This document shows, piece by piece, positions 22,729 to 33,780 of a stretch of 64,000 nucleotides of DNA (positions are counted from its first letter, which is position 1; each line of letters opens with the position of its first letter). The translations under genes were made by a program, and so were the position numbers. This DNA is from Chinchilla lanigera (lineage: Eukaryota > Chordata > Mammalia > Rodentia > Chinchillidae), in NCBI RefSeq assembly GCF_000276665.1, contig NW_004955425.1:24168679-24232678 (forward strand), given 5' to 3'. The notes beneath the pieces were generated by a model. The model did not search any database, was not told the DNA's origin, and was given only the letters and a program-made list of their open reading frames with translations.

Positions 22729-23331
22729 CTGTAGGATGAGAGCGACAGTTACCTTCCAGCTCACTCCCCATGTGGGGGGACGGCGTCGACACTGCCCTAC
22801 AGAATCCACACACCGCTACAGCTGAGGTGGGTTTTTAAATATTTGACTGCAACATTCAAGTAACACGGGACACATATTTAAAATATGAACAAATAACAAA
22901 AAGAGAGAACAACTAAAGGAGAGATTTTAGGAAACACAGAAAGGAATGTTACTTTTTAACAAAATTGGTTTCTTCATGTTCTTTCTTTGTGAAACAGATT
23001 GACTGATAAATGCTGTTTGACATATCTGGAGCTTACCTTCCTGGATATAAAACTGTTTTTTAGTCAAGGAGACTATGAATTACAGAATTTCTGGTATGTG
23101 TACATGTATGTGTATGCACTGTGAATAAAACCCAGCACTTTGCATGTGATAACACGTGGTCTTTCACTGAGCCAGCCCAGAATTATAGAATTCTTAGTGT
23201 AAGGAGGGGAAAAGGTAGATATTCTCCTTTAAAGAAGCTCAAGTATTAAATTTCAAAACAATTTTTATGGGAGTGAAACTAAACAATTAAACAAACGAGC
23301 AAAGTCCAGGTGCAGGAGGCACAGCGCTTAC
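22729..23331 (-). other. Intron E13-E14 (0.6 kb)
   Basis: Short intron; the only element is a decayed inverted ID-like stretch near 23110-23180 (gaataaaacccagcactttg, tttcactgagccagccc). Confidence 0.7.
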
Positions 23332-23434
23332 CAAGGAAGGATTCCACGCTGGGCGCTGCTCCCAGAAGCTCCAGCAGCTCGTTGAGGGAGTCGCTCTTCT
23401 CGGGGGCGATGGCGTCCTGGTGCTCCAGCAGGAG
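23332..23434 (-). CDS. IQGAP2: IQGAP2 exon E13: linker after GAP-related domain
   Basis: Encodes 34 residues, LLLEHQDAIAPEKSDSL to PSVESFL, plus one base of a split Gly codon. Acceptor ctccgaag, donor gtaagc. The exon is unusually G/C-rich at third positions and holds several CpGs, and its middle (SLNELLELLGAAPS) has more substitutions against the human protein as I recall it than most other exons here. Confidence 0.95.
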
Positions 23435-24921
23435 CTTCGGAGAGCCACACATACGAGACAAGTCAGGGCCCACCACCACCTTTGCCTTCCCACGCCCATA
23501 CTCGACAGTTTCCTCCCAGTATCATTCAAACACTCACCACGAGCCCGACACGAAAACTGGGCTGCAGAGACACAAGGTTAACCAGACTGCAAGACCTGCC
23601 TGGGGCAGCCTTCTGCACTGCCCCTCCCTGAGCTCCCTACTGCCTTTGACAAAAAGTCAAAACTGGGGGAAAAGAGTCTAAACGAGGCAAAGTATCTCAG
23701 CAAACCCTGGCAACAGACTAGAAGGGTCCTTCTACATCGCTTTGGAGAGCAGTTATGCAGAAATCAAAGATTATACTGTATTATTCTTTTAAAAATCACT
23801 ATTAGCTATTTTAATCTGTCCTCTGGCAATGAAGAGCCTCCCTGTTAAGGACGGCAGAGATGTCCCTATGGTTTCTTGACCTGAGAGCCAGACGTGATGG
23901 GCAGCTATCCCTTTTTATAATCCCCGAAAGACTCAAAAATGAGTAACAGCTTCTGGGTATCTTGCCAGGTCTTAGAGCAGCAGCCCTCGAGGGGAAAACC
24001 GTGAGTGCTAAGATTACAGGAAGGTGCCATTCTGCTTCACTTAATATTGAACGTCTGTCTTTATTGGTGTTTCTAATTAAATTGAAAAAGCACTTCCAAA
24101 CCCTGGGACTATATCCCTGCTCACCGGAGACAGACTTTTAGTTGTTTAAAGCAACTATGGCAAAAGCTGAATCACAAGGATGAAGTCAGCCCCTCTTCCA
24201 TTTTCAGTCTTTTTTCAACAGCTCTGTGGAGGCACACTTCACACCATCCAATATACTTGTAGAAAACCTTATGGTGCACGGGTTTAGTATATTCACAGAG
24301 TGCTGCAGCCACCACCACCATTCACTTCAGAGCGTTTTCATTACCCCAGAAGGAAGCCTGTGCTCATTCACAGGCACTCCCCATTGCTCCTCCCTCCTAG
24401 CCTCTGGACACCACTAATCTACTTTCAGTTCCTATAAACATAGAACTATTGAAGGATCTCATGTAAGTAGAATCACACAGAGTTTGCCTTTTTGTGACCG
24501 GCTTATTTTATTCAGCATAATGTCCTTAAAGGCTCTTCTGTATTGTAGCATGTATCAGAATCTCCTTCCTTTTAACAGCTGAGTAATACTCCACTGTATG
24601 GACATACCATATTTATTACTTCACATATGGATGGACCCTTGGTTATCATGAATAATACTGTGACAAACATGGGTATACAAGTATATCTTCAACCTTATTT
24701 TCAATTATTTTGGTTGTACATCTGGAAGTGGAATTGCTGAATGATACAAGACTGCCACACTTTCCATGGCTGTTGTACCATTTCACATTCTCACCAACAG
24801 CCTACAAAGGCGTGGCTTTCTTCATAACCAGCCAACACTACTTCTGTTTCTGATAGTAGTCATTTAATGGGTGGAAGATGGCTGTGGTTTGGCTTTCCCT
24901 CATCATTAGTGACAATGAACT

Positions 24922-25100
24922 TTTTTTTAAAGTGGAGATTGAGTCCACACTGAGCTACATTCTTAGCTCTTTCAAATAATTTTATTTTCGGATGGGGTCT
25001 GGCTAACTTAAATTGCCCAGGATGGGTTGGAACTTTTGATCCTCTGCCTCAGTTTCCCAGAATGCTAAGATTATAGGAAGGTGCCATTATGCTTGGCTGG
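24922..25100 (-). repeat. Decayed ID/B1 dimeric SINE within L1
   Basis: Inverted ID remnant (gattgagtccacactgagct) then inverted B1 remnant (aactttgatcctctgcctcag type). Far from consensus. Confidence 0.6.
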
Positions 25101-25409
25101 ATGTTGAACATTTTTTCATGTGCTTGCTGACCAGCAGTATATGAGACATCTACTTAAGCCCTGGGCTTATTTTTAATCAGGTTTTGGGATTGGTCTTGAG
25201 CTTTAGGAAAGTTTTATATATTCTAGATTAACCCTTTACTACATATATGACCTGTAAATATTTTTCTCCTATTTTTCACTCAGGTGACTCTGTCCTTTGA
25301 TTCACATGTTTCCCTTTAAAAACTGTTATTAATCTTTTTATCACTGAGTTGCAGGACTCCATTCTGGAGACAAGTCCCTCATCAGATATATTATTTGGGA
25401 TTATTTTTT

Positions 25410-25560
25410 CTCAGCCTTTTTTTTTTTTTTTTTTTCTCTCTCTCTCTCTCCTACTTTTTTTTCTGAGATAAGGTCTGGCTATGTAGTCCAAGCTGGCCTT
25501 GATCTCATGGTGATCCTCCTGCCTCAGCCTTCCAAGTGCTGGGATTACAGGCATGTGCCA
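25410..25560 (-). repeat. B1 SINE within L1
   Basis: T-rich and (TC)n tail, then gataaggtctggctatgtag to gctgggattacaggcatgtg. Confidence 0.85.
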
Positions 25561-25574
25561 CCACTTATATAATT

Positions 25575-25672
25575 TTGTTTTGTTTTGTTTTTTTTCTGGT
25601 ACCAGGAATTGAACTCATGACCTTGCGTTTGCCAGGCAGGCGTTGTGCCACTGAGCTAAATCCCCAGCCCCT
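25575..25672 (-). repeat. ID SINE within L1
   Basis: Inverted near-consensus ID: ctggtaccaggaattgaact to gccactgagctaaatcccca. Directly follows the B1. Confidence 0.88.
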
Positions 25673-26157
25673 GTATCATCTTTTCAATTTCTTGACAGCA
25701 CTGTTTTTAACACAAAATGTTTAGATTTTGATGAAACTCAGTTTCTTTCTCTCTCTTGCTGCTTGCATACTTGGCATCATACACAGTGGTGTCAAACCAC
25801 TGCTCTCTCCAAGGTCACAAAGATTTACTATGATCCATTTTGTGTTCATTTCTTTCGCACACAGGGTGGGAGGAAGGGGTCTGACTTCATCCTTTGGCAT
25901 GTGGATTTCAAGTTACCCCAGCACCCTTTGTGAAAAGGTCATTCTAGCTGACGGCCTTGGCCCCTTGTGAAAGTGAACTGACCATTCATGCAAGGATTTA
26001 CTTCTAGACTCTCGCTCCCTCTGATCTGTCTGTCTTTATGCCAGTCGGGCTGCCCTGGTTACTGCCTCTTCCTTCTCTTTTAATCTTGAGGAACAGTGAA
26101 GGAGAGTCTGTCGATTTAATACTAAATTTTTGTAACACTTGGTACTTGGTTTTGATT

Positions 26158-26238
26158 TGTTTTTGTTGCACTGGGGATGAACGCAGGGCCTCACCCAGGT
26201 ATGCCAGGGCTCTAGCATGAGCTATGCCGCCAGCCCCT
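26158..26238 (-). repeat. Diverged ID SINE
   Basis: Inverted ID-like stretch: gcactggggatgaacgcagg to gagctatgccgccagcccc. Confidence 0.65.
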
Positions 26239-26396
26239 AACGGGGTCTTTAACATAAGGAGAGCTGTTCAGAAGCAACATCTCAAACAAAGGAGTGACTT
26301 TGTCCAACCATTCTGTCTGTGTGATTCACACTCTCTTTTAAAGTTTGTTTATGGCAGGGCTTGTTAGTTTTTCATGATAGTAGAAGTACTTTACTT

Positions 26397-26501
26397 NNNN
26401 NNNNNNNNNNNNNNNNNNNNNNNNNNNNNNNNNNNNNNNNNNNNNNNNNNNNNNNNNNNNNNNNNNNNNNNNNNNNNNNNNNNNNNNNNNNNNNNNNNNN
26501 N
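26397..26501. other. Assembly gap (105 N) with duplicated flanks
   Basis: The 95 bases before the gap (26302-26396, starting gtccaaccattctgtctgtg) are repeated exactly after it (26502-26596). The two contig ends therefore overlap, and the gap and one copy are most likely false. Confidence 0.95.
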
Positions 26502-27589
26502 GTCCAACCATTCTGTCTGTGTGATTCACACTCTCTTTTAAAGTTTGTTTATGGCAGGGCTTGTTAGTTTTTCATGATAGTAGAAGTACTTTACTTTAAG
26601 AAAGAAATATGCATGGTTTTTTAAAAAGTGAGTTGATTCAAAGGAAGACATTAAATAACAGAGGTAATATAAACATGGAGAAATCAGGAAGGATGGTATG
26701 GATGGCATTTTGGGGGAAACAAGTTAAAGAAAAGACAGCTGGTCTGGCTGCTATCTCCAGAAAGGATGATTTAATGGACCAGTGTCTGCCTTTTATTCTG
26801 TTAATTATGGAATTTAAAACATTTCCTGAAAAATGTCCCCATTAAGACTGGTTACTGAAGTTCTGCACATCCCTCGGAGAGCACAGGGCCGCAGCCTTGG
26901 CAGGTCTGCTGCGGACGCCCCCACACTTAGACAGGAAACGGGACAGGCTCCCTGTTTCACATCAGACCCACACATGGAGGAAATCAGAGCCATCACATGC
27001 TCTGTCTCCCGGGAGTATACTGTTTTCAATTCTTGTCAACACAAGGGACAGATGGTTTCCTCTGAAAGGCTGGTAGTCTAAATGAACCCAGGAGCATTTC
27101 TTTCTGCTCCCCACAAGAAAGAATCTCTCCCTCTGAAAGAGCTCCCCATTCCTTTGTGTCTGTGGACAGCATGACATGGGACTAAGGTGGCCATATCTGT
27201 TCAGATGGGTCACGTGCCATTAGAAACACAAAGGGGCCCCTGCTCACATATGAGTGAGTCTGCTTGCTCATTAGGGAATAATTTTCCTCAATGGTGCATG
27301 GCCAGGCAGTTTTCTTTGTGATCTGGGTGCTTTTAAAAAGAGAACAGGAGGGCAGCCTGTTCATTTTATCAATGCTTGTGCAGAGCTAGTTGCAGATGTC
27401 AGAAAGGTTCCCTGTTCCAACCTGGTGAGAGAGAAAAGCAGACACAATTGCTCCTCTACTCCCACACCTGACTTTAGTTAGGAGACCTCAAGGATAAAGA
27501 CTGACATTCTAAACAGCCCCTGTAAGTGGCTGCACCGAGAGGGCAGAGCCAACCTCTTAGTTATGCTTCCCCCAGCTATCAGTGTAACT

Positions 27590-27700
27590 CAAGGGAGGGA
27601 GAATCCTTAACGAGAGCATCTACAACTTTCATGTGCACTGGAATCTCCTCAATTGTGTTGGCATGTACCCTGTGATTTGAAAGGTCTGGGGGCCTTTTCC
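27590..27700 (+). repeat. hAT-like (MER5-type) fragment
   Basis: Text such as ctttcatgtgcactggaatc and tgtgatttgaaaggtctggg resembles the middle of MER5-group hAT non-autonomous elements. No ends are visible. Confidence 0.35.
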
Positions 27701-27744
27701 AATGCACCACCAGGACCCTGCTTTGGCTAGCAAGGCCTATTCGT

Positions 27745-27897
27745 TTTTTTTTTGTCTTTTTGAGACAAAGTCTCACTATGCAGTTCAGGCTGGCCCTGAG
27801 CTCACTTGGAAGCCCAGGCTGGTCTCAACTCACACCAATCCTCCTGCCTCAGCCTCTCAAGTGCTGGGATTACAGGCATGTACCATCATGCCCAGTG
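27745..27897 (-). repeat. B1 SINE with internal duplication
   Basis: Inverted B1: gagacaaagtctcactatgc to gctgggattacaggcatgta, with the aggctgg block twice. Confidence 0.85.
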
Positions 27898-28542
27898 CAA
27901 GGTCTATTCTTGAGAAGGTTACTTTAAAAAAAAAAAAACAACAACCTAGCTCCAATTGGATTTAAAAACAAAATAAGTCCCAATTTGCCTTAAAAACAAA
28001 GACCCTCAGTGACTGAAAAGCCTTCTTATTCCTGTTCATTGCCACCATGGAGAGCCAGCAGCTTACCATGGTGACATCTGCATGAAGCCAGATAGATTGT
28101 GACACAATGCAGACCGAAGCTGCCCACACCTAGGAAGTGGAGGTTTTCAGAAGAAGGGCAGCAGCTCTGTACAGGAGGCTACAGCGGGCCAGGGTTTCCT
28201 GTCTTCCTTGAGTGGCCTGTTTCTACCTTTCACTGTGTCCAGACACTGCACTGTTTCTCAGTCTTTGGGCCAAGATCAAGTAGGGAATGCCAGGGCTTGG
28301 TCCTGTTCAGGGCTGTTACAAGTGGGCATTGCAAACGGATCGTGTCAACAGTAAACGTTCTTGTTCAGGAGGAGGAGTTCTATTGACATCCAGGAGCCAG
28401 AGGGTGAATTATGGAGGGCGTTCTGAGGTTACCAGTGTGAGCACTCGCACATGAACACTGAAAGGGCTGTAGAGATCAGGCAACTTCAAGTGAACGGATG
28501 CCTGAACCCTGGTGCACTGCTAAGACCCCTGACCCCACTTAC

Positions 28543-28675
28543 CGAATGTGTGTTGATGATTTCTTCGATGGAAATATAAATGACTGGTTTGCTGACTGTC
28601 ACCAAGTCTGTATATTTGTCCATATTAAACTTTTCTTCTGGCTCAGGCACATTGCACGCTTCTTTGAAATACTTC
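28543..28675 (-). CDS. IQGAP2: IQGAP2 exon E12: end of GAP-related domain
   Basis: Encodes 44 residues, KYFKEACNVPEPEEKFN to EEIINTHS, after the last base of a split Arg codon; ends in phase 0. Acceptor tttgctag, donor gtaagt. TVSKPVIYISIEEII is shared with IQGAP1 and closes the helical domain. Confidence 0.97.
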
Positions 28676-28746
28676 CTAGCAAAGGAGGGGAAATTCAAGT
28701 TAGAGCGAATTTGTGAGTTAGAAAGTGTCATCAAAGTAGGAAACTC

Positions 28747-28966
28747 AGAGGAGCTGGCACACATCTGTAATCCCAGCTACACATGAGGCTGAGGCAAGAG
28801 GATTCAAAGTTGGAGGCCAACTTAGTGAGGTTGGGCAACTTGAGACCTTATGTCCAGTCAATCAATCAGGTTGGGGAATGTAGCTTAGCGGTAAAGGACT
28901 TGCCCAGCCTGCATAAGTCCCTGGGTTTAATTGCCAGAACTGAAACAAAAAAAAAAAAAAGAAGAA
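28747..28966 (+). repeat. B1/ID dimeric SINE
   Basis: Plus-strand B1 half (gctggcacacatctgtaatc) followed by an ID half (ggttggggaatgtagcttag, gggtttaattgccagaactg) and an A-tail. Forward-strand counterpart of the inverted dimers elsewhere. Confidence 0.8.
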
Positions 28967-29192
28967 ACTGTGAATGATGGCAAGCACCTTGTTCTCCACC
29001 CCAAGCCCTTGGGGTCTTGTTAGGGCTTCCTCCTGCTGGCTCCAGGTGTTGGAGCCAGCTCCTGAAACAGCGCTGGAGCATGAAGGGCCTAAGGCCCTTT
29101 TTATGACTCAGTGTGATCAAATCACAGGCAGAGCACCCTTAAAATGTTATCACTTCTGAAACAGCCCCTGACAGTTAAATAAAAGTGTATAT

Positions 29193-29262
29193 AGCTAGGG
29201 ATACAGCTCAGCAGCACAAGGGCAAGGTCCTGAGTTCGATTCTCCGTACCAAAAAAAAAAAA
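29193..29262 (+). repeat. ID SINE
   Basis: Plus-strand ID: tagctagggatacagctcag to gattctccgtacc plus A-tail. Confidence 0.85.
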
Positions 29263-29273
29263 GTGTATATGTA

Positions 29274-29390
29274 CAGTGGTACCTCAGTTCACTAACTTAC
29301 TTCATCCCGTGATTCTAGTTGCAAACCGAACTGGATGAGAACAAGTCAAATTTCCCATAAGGTCAACACTGACCCTAACCACTCAATTAG
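29274..29390. mobile_element. Inverted-repeat MITE, copy 2 (truncated)
   Basis: Preceded by TA; left end cagtggtacctcagttcact matches the other two copies. The right inverted end is missing and the sequence runs into a CA/CG microsatellite instead. Confidence 0.6.
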
Positions 29391-29451
29391 ATACACGCGC
29401 GCGTGCACACACACACACACACACACACGCGCGCGCACACACGTACACATA
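29391..29451. repeat. Alternating purine-pyrimidine (CA/CG)n tract
   Basis: About 60 bases alternate purine and pyrimidine without a break, with cgcgcgcg blocks on both sides of a central (CA)n. Such tracts can adopt left-handed Z-DNA. Confidence 0.85.
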
Positions 29452-31113
29452 GGACCTTATTATGCATGCTAGGCACGTACTCGGCCACTCTGCAACACCC
29501 TTACCCTGAGACTAATACCTCTCATCTGAGAGTCAGTCTTTGTAGAGAACACAATCCAATAAGGAACTAGTTAACTTCTGCTTTAAATGGCTCAAGCTCC
29601 AGGGTTTACACCACCCTAACTGCCCTTCAGAATGTCTCTTATGATTTGACACAGAGGAACCGGTGAATTTCTATTTGATCCAAACAACACCGGTGAATGC
29701 ATGGAAAGACGGTAAGGGCGAGGCACACAAATACAGAAAACTCCCCAGGATTCAGAGCCTAAGAACAGAGAGACGGGGAGGGAGGCCAGGTGTCCTTTGA
29801 TGACAGTGCAGAAGTCCCATGTCGTTTGACCTAAACAGCCCCGGCATAATATGTACTTTATTCTACTCAGCTGCCAGTGTTTCATCTGCAATCGCCCGTG
29901 GTGTCTCTCCTAAGTGTACCCAAGGCTGACACCTTAGGAGCCATCTTTCCCTCCCCAGCCTGGGTCTCAGGGGCAGAGATGGCCGGCAGCTGCACTGGAG
30001 GGGCGTCCTTCGGGTGACAGCAGCTTGTCCTGGGCCACTCGGGTTGTGCCTTTTCAGGGTAACTGAGGAACACAAGGGATAAATGTGAAGAGAAAAAGGA
30101 TAAATTTGAGAAGAAGCAAGGGGAGGCTTTCGGTTTTATTTCTCTTTAAATGAAGGGGAGCCGGGAACACAGATGGTTGACAGGAGTCATTCCAGAATAA
30201 AGGAAGGAAAAGGGTGCTCCATCACAGCTGAAGATTTCCAGGAATACAGGCAACAGATACGGCTTTTCAGTTAGTGAAAGAACTGAATAGTGGCTTGAGA
30301 AATGAGCACTTGCTGCAGTAAGTGCACTGGGGGTCACTGTCTTAGAAAAGGCCAACGTTCTGCCTCGAGGTAGTCATGAACTAACTACCCTCGCTGGTAA
30401 GTAAGCTCCTGACCCAGAGAAAACTGAAGAAGGAAAAATTAGTGGCCAAGCACGGGCTGGAACAGGGCACATTTGTGTTACAGTTCCATTATCCACTGTA
30501 AGACAGGACCACAGGACAAAAGAGCCTAACTGGCCTCACTCAGCTGTTGGAACGATCGGAGTTGCAATCATAACACAATAGTCGATAGGATGAAGTTCCG
30601 CTCGTCTAGCCAAGAAAGGCTTGGGACTAGGACAGCACACATGCACGCACAGCCATTTACAAACACAAACGCTGGGGCTTTCCCAACCTTTCTAACTTCA
30701 TTTCCTACGGTTGTTTGTTATCACAGATAAGGCAAATTCTTCCTGATTGGAAAATACCCTTGTAGAAAGCATTACTCTATTCTTAGGTTCAACAAAGCAG
30801 AAATCTGCTATTTTGAGAGTGTTTTCCTAAGCACTGTGAGCCTGCAGCAAGCCAGGGAGGAAACCATACAAGCAGGGAGGGCTCCGTGCGGCAGGCGGCT
30901 CAGGGCTGGGTGGGGCTGGGAGCACCAGGCATAAGCAGCCTCGCCTGCTCTTCTCTCGGTTCTCTGCCCCAACTGGCAACCAGTAGCAGAACTGCTGTTG
31001 CCATCCGGGGTCCCTGTCTTCCACCCGCATCTCAAGCTCCAGGCACAGATCACAAGTTACTCTTGGTCCGCTTTCTTCCGTGTTTATTTGAACAGGTTAC
31101 TGGCTCTCCTCAC

Positions 31114-31346
31114 CTGAATTCCTGATAGGTCTCTGACAAGTAATTGTTCATCGATGAGAGATGCTCATTTTCTCCTTCGAAGAGCTTGTTGGAGGCTGCG
31201 TGCTGAAGCACCTTGGCCACCGACCCTAAGTTTCTCCTCTGGTCGGAATTGATCTGTCCTCCGGCCGTCATGTCAATGATATCAAAGCCGTCAGGGGCTA
31301 CAATGGCTGGGTTCATGTACCGGTAGTACAGGAGGTTTCCAACAAT
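31114..31346 (-). CDS. IQGAP2: IQGAP2 exon E11: core of the GAP-related domain
   Basis: Encodes 77 residues, IVGNLLYYRYMNPAIVAP to ETYQEF, plus two bases of a split Arg codon. YYRYMNPAIVAPD is the IQGAP form of the RasGAP signature (FLRFxxPAI in active GAPs) and is the clearest domain marker in the window. DMTAGGQINSDQRRN separates IQGAP2 from IQGAP1 and IQGAP3. Acceptor caccgcag, donor gtgagg. Confidence 0.98.
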
Positions 31347-31776
31347 CTGCGGTGATGCAGAAGACAAAGACCATTTTAAAAAGAGAGACTATAAGGGTTT
31401 GGATTGCTTTTTCTTAAAGTCTACATTCATTTATATTTCCCAAGAGAAAGCAGATCATTTTCTGATTTGACTCTCAAAAGGCGGTAAGTACAGGCAGTGA
31501 ATATGATCACCCACTAAAATACTTAAAAAGTTATTTTTGATGAAAAATATGCTCATTGCCTTCCAAATACTCCAGTATAAAAGTGCAAGTAATGTCTATG
31601 ATTTCTAAATTAACCTCACCGTAATCAATAATCTTAATAGTCATTAGAAACAGAAGACCTGTATCTTATGGTTACAAATAGTTGTACATGGGGACAATTT
31701 TTACAAAATGGTATATTTGTAATTTTGGTTCACACCCCCAAAGAAAAGCTATGTGAGATCACCCTTGGAAATCTAC
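31347..31776 (-). other. Intron E10-E11 (430 bp)
   Basis: Short A/T-rich intron; nothing else recognised. Confidence 0.85.
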
Positions 31777-31861
31777 CTTCAATAGCTCATCTTCTGTTGC
31801 ATCTGGGAATTTCTCATGGATGGAATTCTTCAGTACTTTGGCTATAAACCTCAATCCGTAA
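31777..31861 (-). CDS. IQGAP2: IQGAP2 exon E10: GAP-related domain
   Basis: Encodes 28 residues, YGLRFIAKVLKNSIHEK to DELLK, after the last base of a split Pro codon. Phe replaces the Tyr I recall at the fifth residue of human IQGAP2; IQGAP1 also has Phe there, so it is a tolerated change. Acceptor acatgtag, donor gtagat. Confidence 0.97.
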
Positions 31862-32201
31862 CTACATGTAAAACAGATGACAAAAGAAAATAATGGAAAA
31901 AAGCTAAGTGAGGAAGAAACACACAATTGTTCCAGTCACTAAAGCTCAGCAGTTTTCCTAAAAATTCAACATAAAATGAGATGGTAATGGAATCACAGGA
32001 CTGCCACTGACGATGATGCAGGGTTTGCTGCTATGACCAAAGCGCTGCTCCTTCTTTGGAGAGCAGTTATGAATGTGAAAGGTTACATTAGTAAACACAA
32101 GATGAGGGAGAACTCCTGTCTTCACTACTCAGGCTTATCTTGCATTAGTTTTCCAAGAACTTTTGGCAGAGAATGTCAAAGTGGTTACAAATCCAACTTA
32201 C
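31862..32201 (-). other. Intron E9-E10 (340 bp)
   Basis: Short intron without recognisable elements. Confidence 0.85.
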
Positions 32202-32342
32202 GGCAGCAGATCGAGGGAGGAAATGATAGAATTGAGAACTTTGTCAGTGACCCTTCGAAGGTTTTCAATGGATGCTTCCAGCTTATTTCTCACTTCCGGG
32301 TAGGTCAGGGCTTGCTCTGTGGTCACATCGTAGGGCAGCTTG
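32202..32342 (-). CDS. IQGAP2: IQGAP2 exon E9: GAP-related domain
   Basis: Encodes 46 residues, KLPYDVTTEQALTYPEV to SSLDLL, flanked by split Ser and Pro codons. Donor gtaagt is a full consensus site; the Pro codon is completed by the first base of E10 (CC plus T). Acceptor gttttcag. Confidence 0.97.
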
Positions 32343-32502
32343 CTGAAAACACAAGAAGGGTTCTGAGTGGACTTGGGGCCTCAGTAGGAGTCTTCATGCC
32401 TGCCGCACTGGCTCTACGACACTAGCTCTGCGTGGTGAACTGGTGGTCACCGACCACCTCCTATGGCAGCGCTAATACAAATCCAGATAACTCATTTACT
32501 TT

Positions 32503-32580
32503 CTTTTCTTTGTGGTGCTGGGAATCAGAACCTTACACATGCTAAGCAAGTGCTCTGCTCTAGAGCTACACTCCTGGCCT
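32503..32580 (-). repeat. ID SINE
   Basis: Inverted diverged ID: gtggtgctgggaatcagaac to agagctacactcctggcct. Confidence 0.75.
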
Positions 32581-32847
32581 CTTCATTGAAGCAGTATGTC
32601 TATTACAGAAAAATTGCTCATAATAAAGAAAAACAATAGCAACACAGAAGCAACCAATTTTTACACCTTAGAATGTACGGGCCTTTCATTGTCATGGTGT
32701 AATGTTATACATCATAGCGCCTATGTATGCTTGCATATACATGGCCATATTTTACAGAAAGAAAATGGAATGTCTGTACCTAACTGCAGCTGAAAAATAT
32801 ATCATGAATATATATGTATCCATCTATCTATCTATATGTTTGTTTTG

Positions 32848-32982
32848 TTTTTTGAGATAGGGTTTCACTATGTAGTTTCTTGAATTTACTATGTAGCCCA
32901 GGCTGGCATCAAACTTGTGGCATTCCTCCTGTCTCAGCCTCCTGAGTGCTGGGATTACAGGTGTGTACCACCATGCCCAGCT
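32848..32982 (-). repeat. B1 SINE
   Basis: Inverted B1: gagatagggtttcactatgt to gctgggattacaggtgtgta; preceded by a short (TATC)n run at 32820-32835. Confidence 0.85.
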
Positions 32983-33138
32983 CATGACCATATTTTCTGT
33001 GCCAGTGAATATATATCTATACTGCTATTCCATAGCTACTTGTTCTATTATGTGTTTTAAAAAATTTAATAAATCCTCCAAAGCTAAATGTTTTGGCTTT
33101 TCCTGTCTTGACACTATTACAAAGTGAGCACCTACATA

Positions 33139-33751
33139 CAAGGTTTGATCAACATATACAGTCAGGACTTAAACACTGTTACTACAGTCAAAGACAACTG
33201 TCATTAAAACCCCTCAAAGTACTACCCAGAAGTCCTCTCTTGTGAATGTTCTTATGAGGTATGATCAAAAGTATGGTGAGTGCTGCTACCCACTGCCATC
33301 CAATGGAAAGGCAGGCTCATAAAAACATTACAGTGTGGCACATGTTTGTAATCCCGGTATTTGGAAGGCTGAGGCAGAAGGATTAGTGCAAGTTCAAGGC
33401 CAGTTGGAACTACATAGGGAGACTCTGTCTCAAAAAACAAAAACCAAAACCAAAAACCAAAGTGTCCTCTTCCACCTTACTCACTGGATCTGGTACTGCA
33501 AGACTTCTGCCTCTCCCTCCAAATCAAAATGAGCATGAAAGGTAAATGCTCTGAATTGATTATAAGGCAGCCAAGACAGCAGAACTCAAAATACAAAAGA
33601 CTTCGAGAACTTTTTTAGAAAGTGGCAAGACTGATGGGGTAAGTGTGCTGGAAATGAGGGGGAGTATTTCAAGGGTGATGAATGGTGATGCGTCTGTAAA
33701 TGTAATTAAAGGAAACAAAACATTTTCACCGTATTTTTTGATCACACCACA
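33139..33751. mobile_element. Composite mariner relic B
   Basis: Flanked by TA. Order: decayed outer end (caaggtttgatcaacatata), reversed mariner 3' end (ctgtcattaaaacccctcaa), junction to an inner 5' end at about 33256 (tatgaggtatgatcaaaagt), forward body with internal deletion (ttactcactggatctggtac is the remnant of the region of the third catalytic Asp), forward 3' end (ggggagtatttcaagggtga) and intact right terminal repeat (accgtattttttgatcacac). A plus-strand B1 lies inside. No functional transposase. Confidence 0.7.
33326..33455 (+). repeat. B1 SINE inside mariner B
   Basis: Plus-strand B1 (gtggcacatgtttgtaatcc to gagactctgtctcaaaaaac) with an A-rich tail, splitting the mariner body. 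Confidence 0.8.
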
Positions 33752-33780
33752 TAATTCTCTGTGAAGATCTTCAGTATTTC

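Larger units (their letters stand above)
24190..26100 (-). mobile_element. Old L1 fragment, antisense, with nested SINEs
   Basis: Antisense L1M-type 3' UTR and ORF2 end: cctctggacaccactaatct, tgagtaatactccactgtat, tttcacattctcaccaacag, gcatgtggatttcaagttac, ccccagcaccctttgtg. Broken by an ID/B1 dimer (24922-25100), a B1 (25410-25560) and an ID (25575-25672). Heavily mutated, no frame. Confidence 0.75.
23435..28542 (-). other. Intron E12-E13 (5.1 kb)
   Basis: Holds an old minus-strand L1 (24190-26100) carrying three SINE insertions, an ID-like relic (26158-26238), the assembly gap with duplicated flanks (26302-26596), a hAT-like fragment (about 27590-27700) and a B1 (27745-27897). 23435-24190, 26600-27590 and 27900-28540 show nothing recognisable. 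Confidence 0.8.
28676..31113 (-). other. Intron E11-E12 (2.4 kb)
   Basis: Contains a B1/ID dimer (28747-28966), an ID (29193-29262), a truncated MITE (29274-29390) and an alternating purine-pyrimidine CA/CG tract (29391-29451). 29460-31113 holds no named element. Confidence 0.8.
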
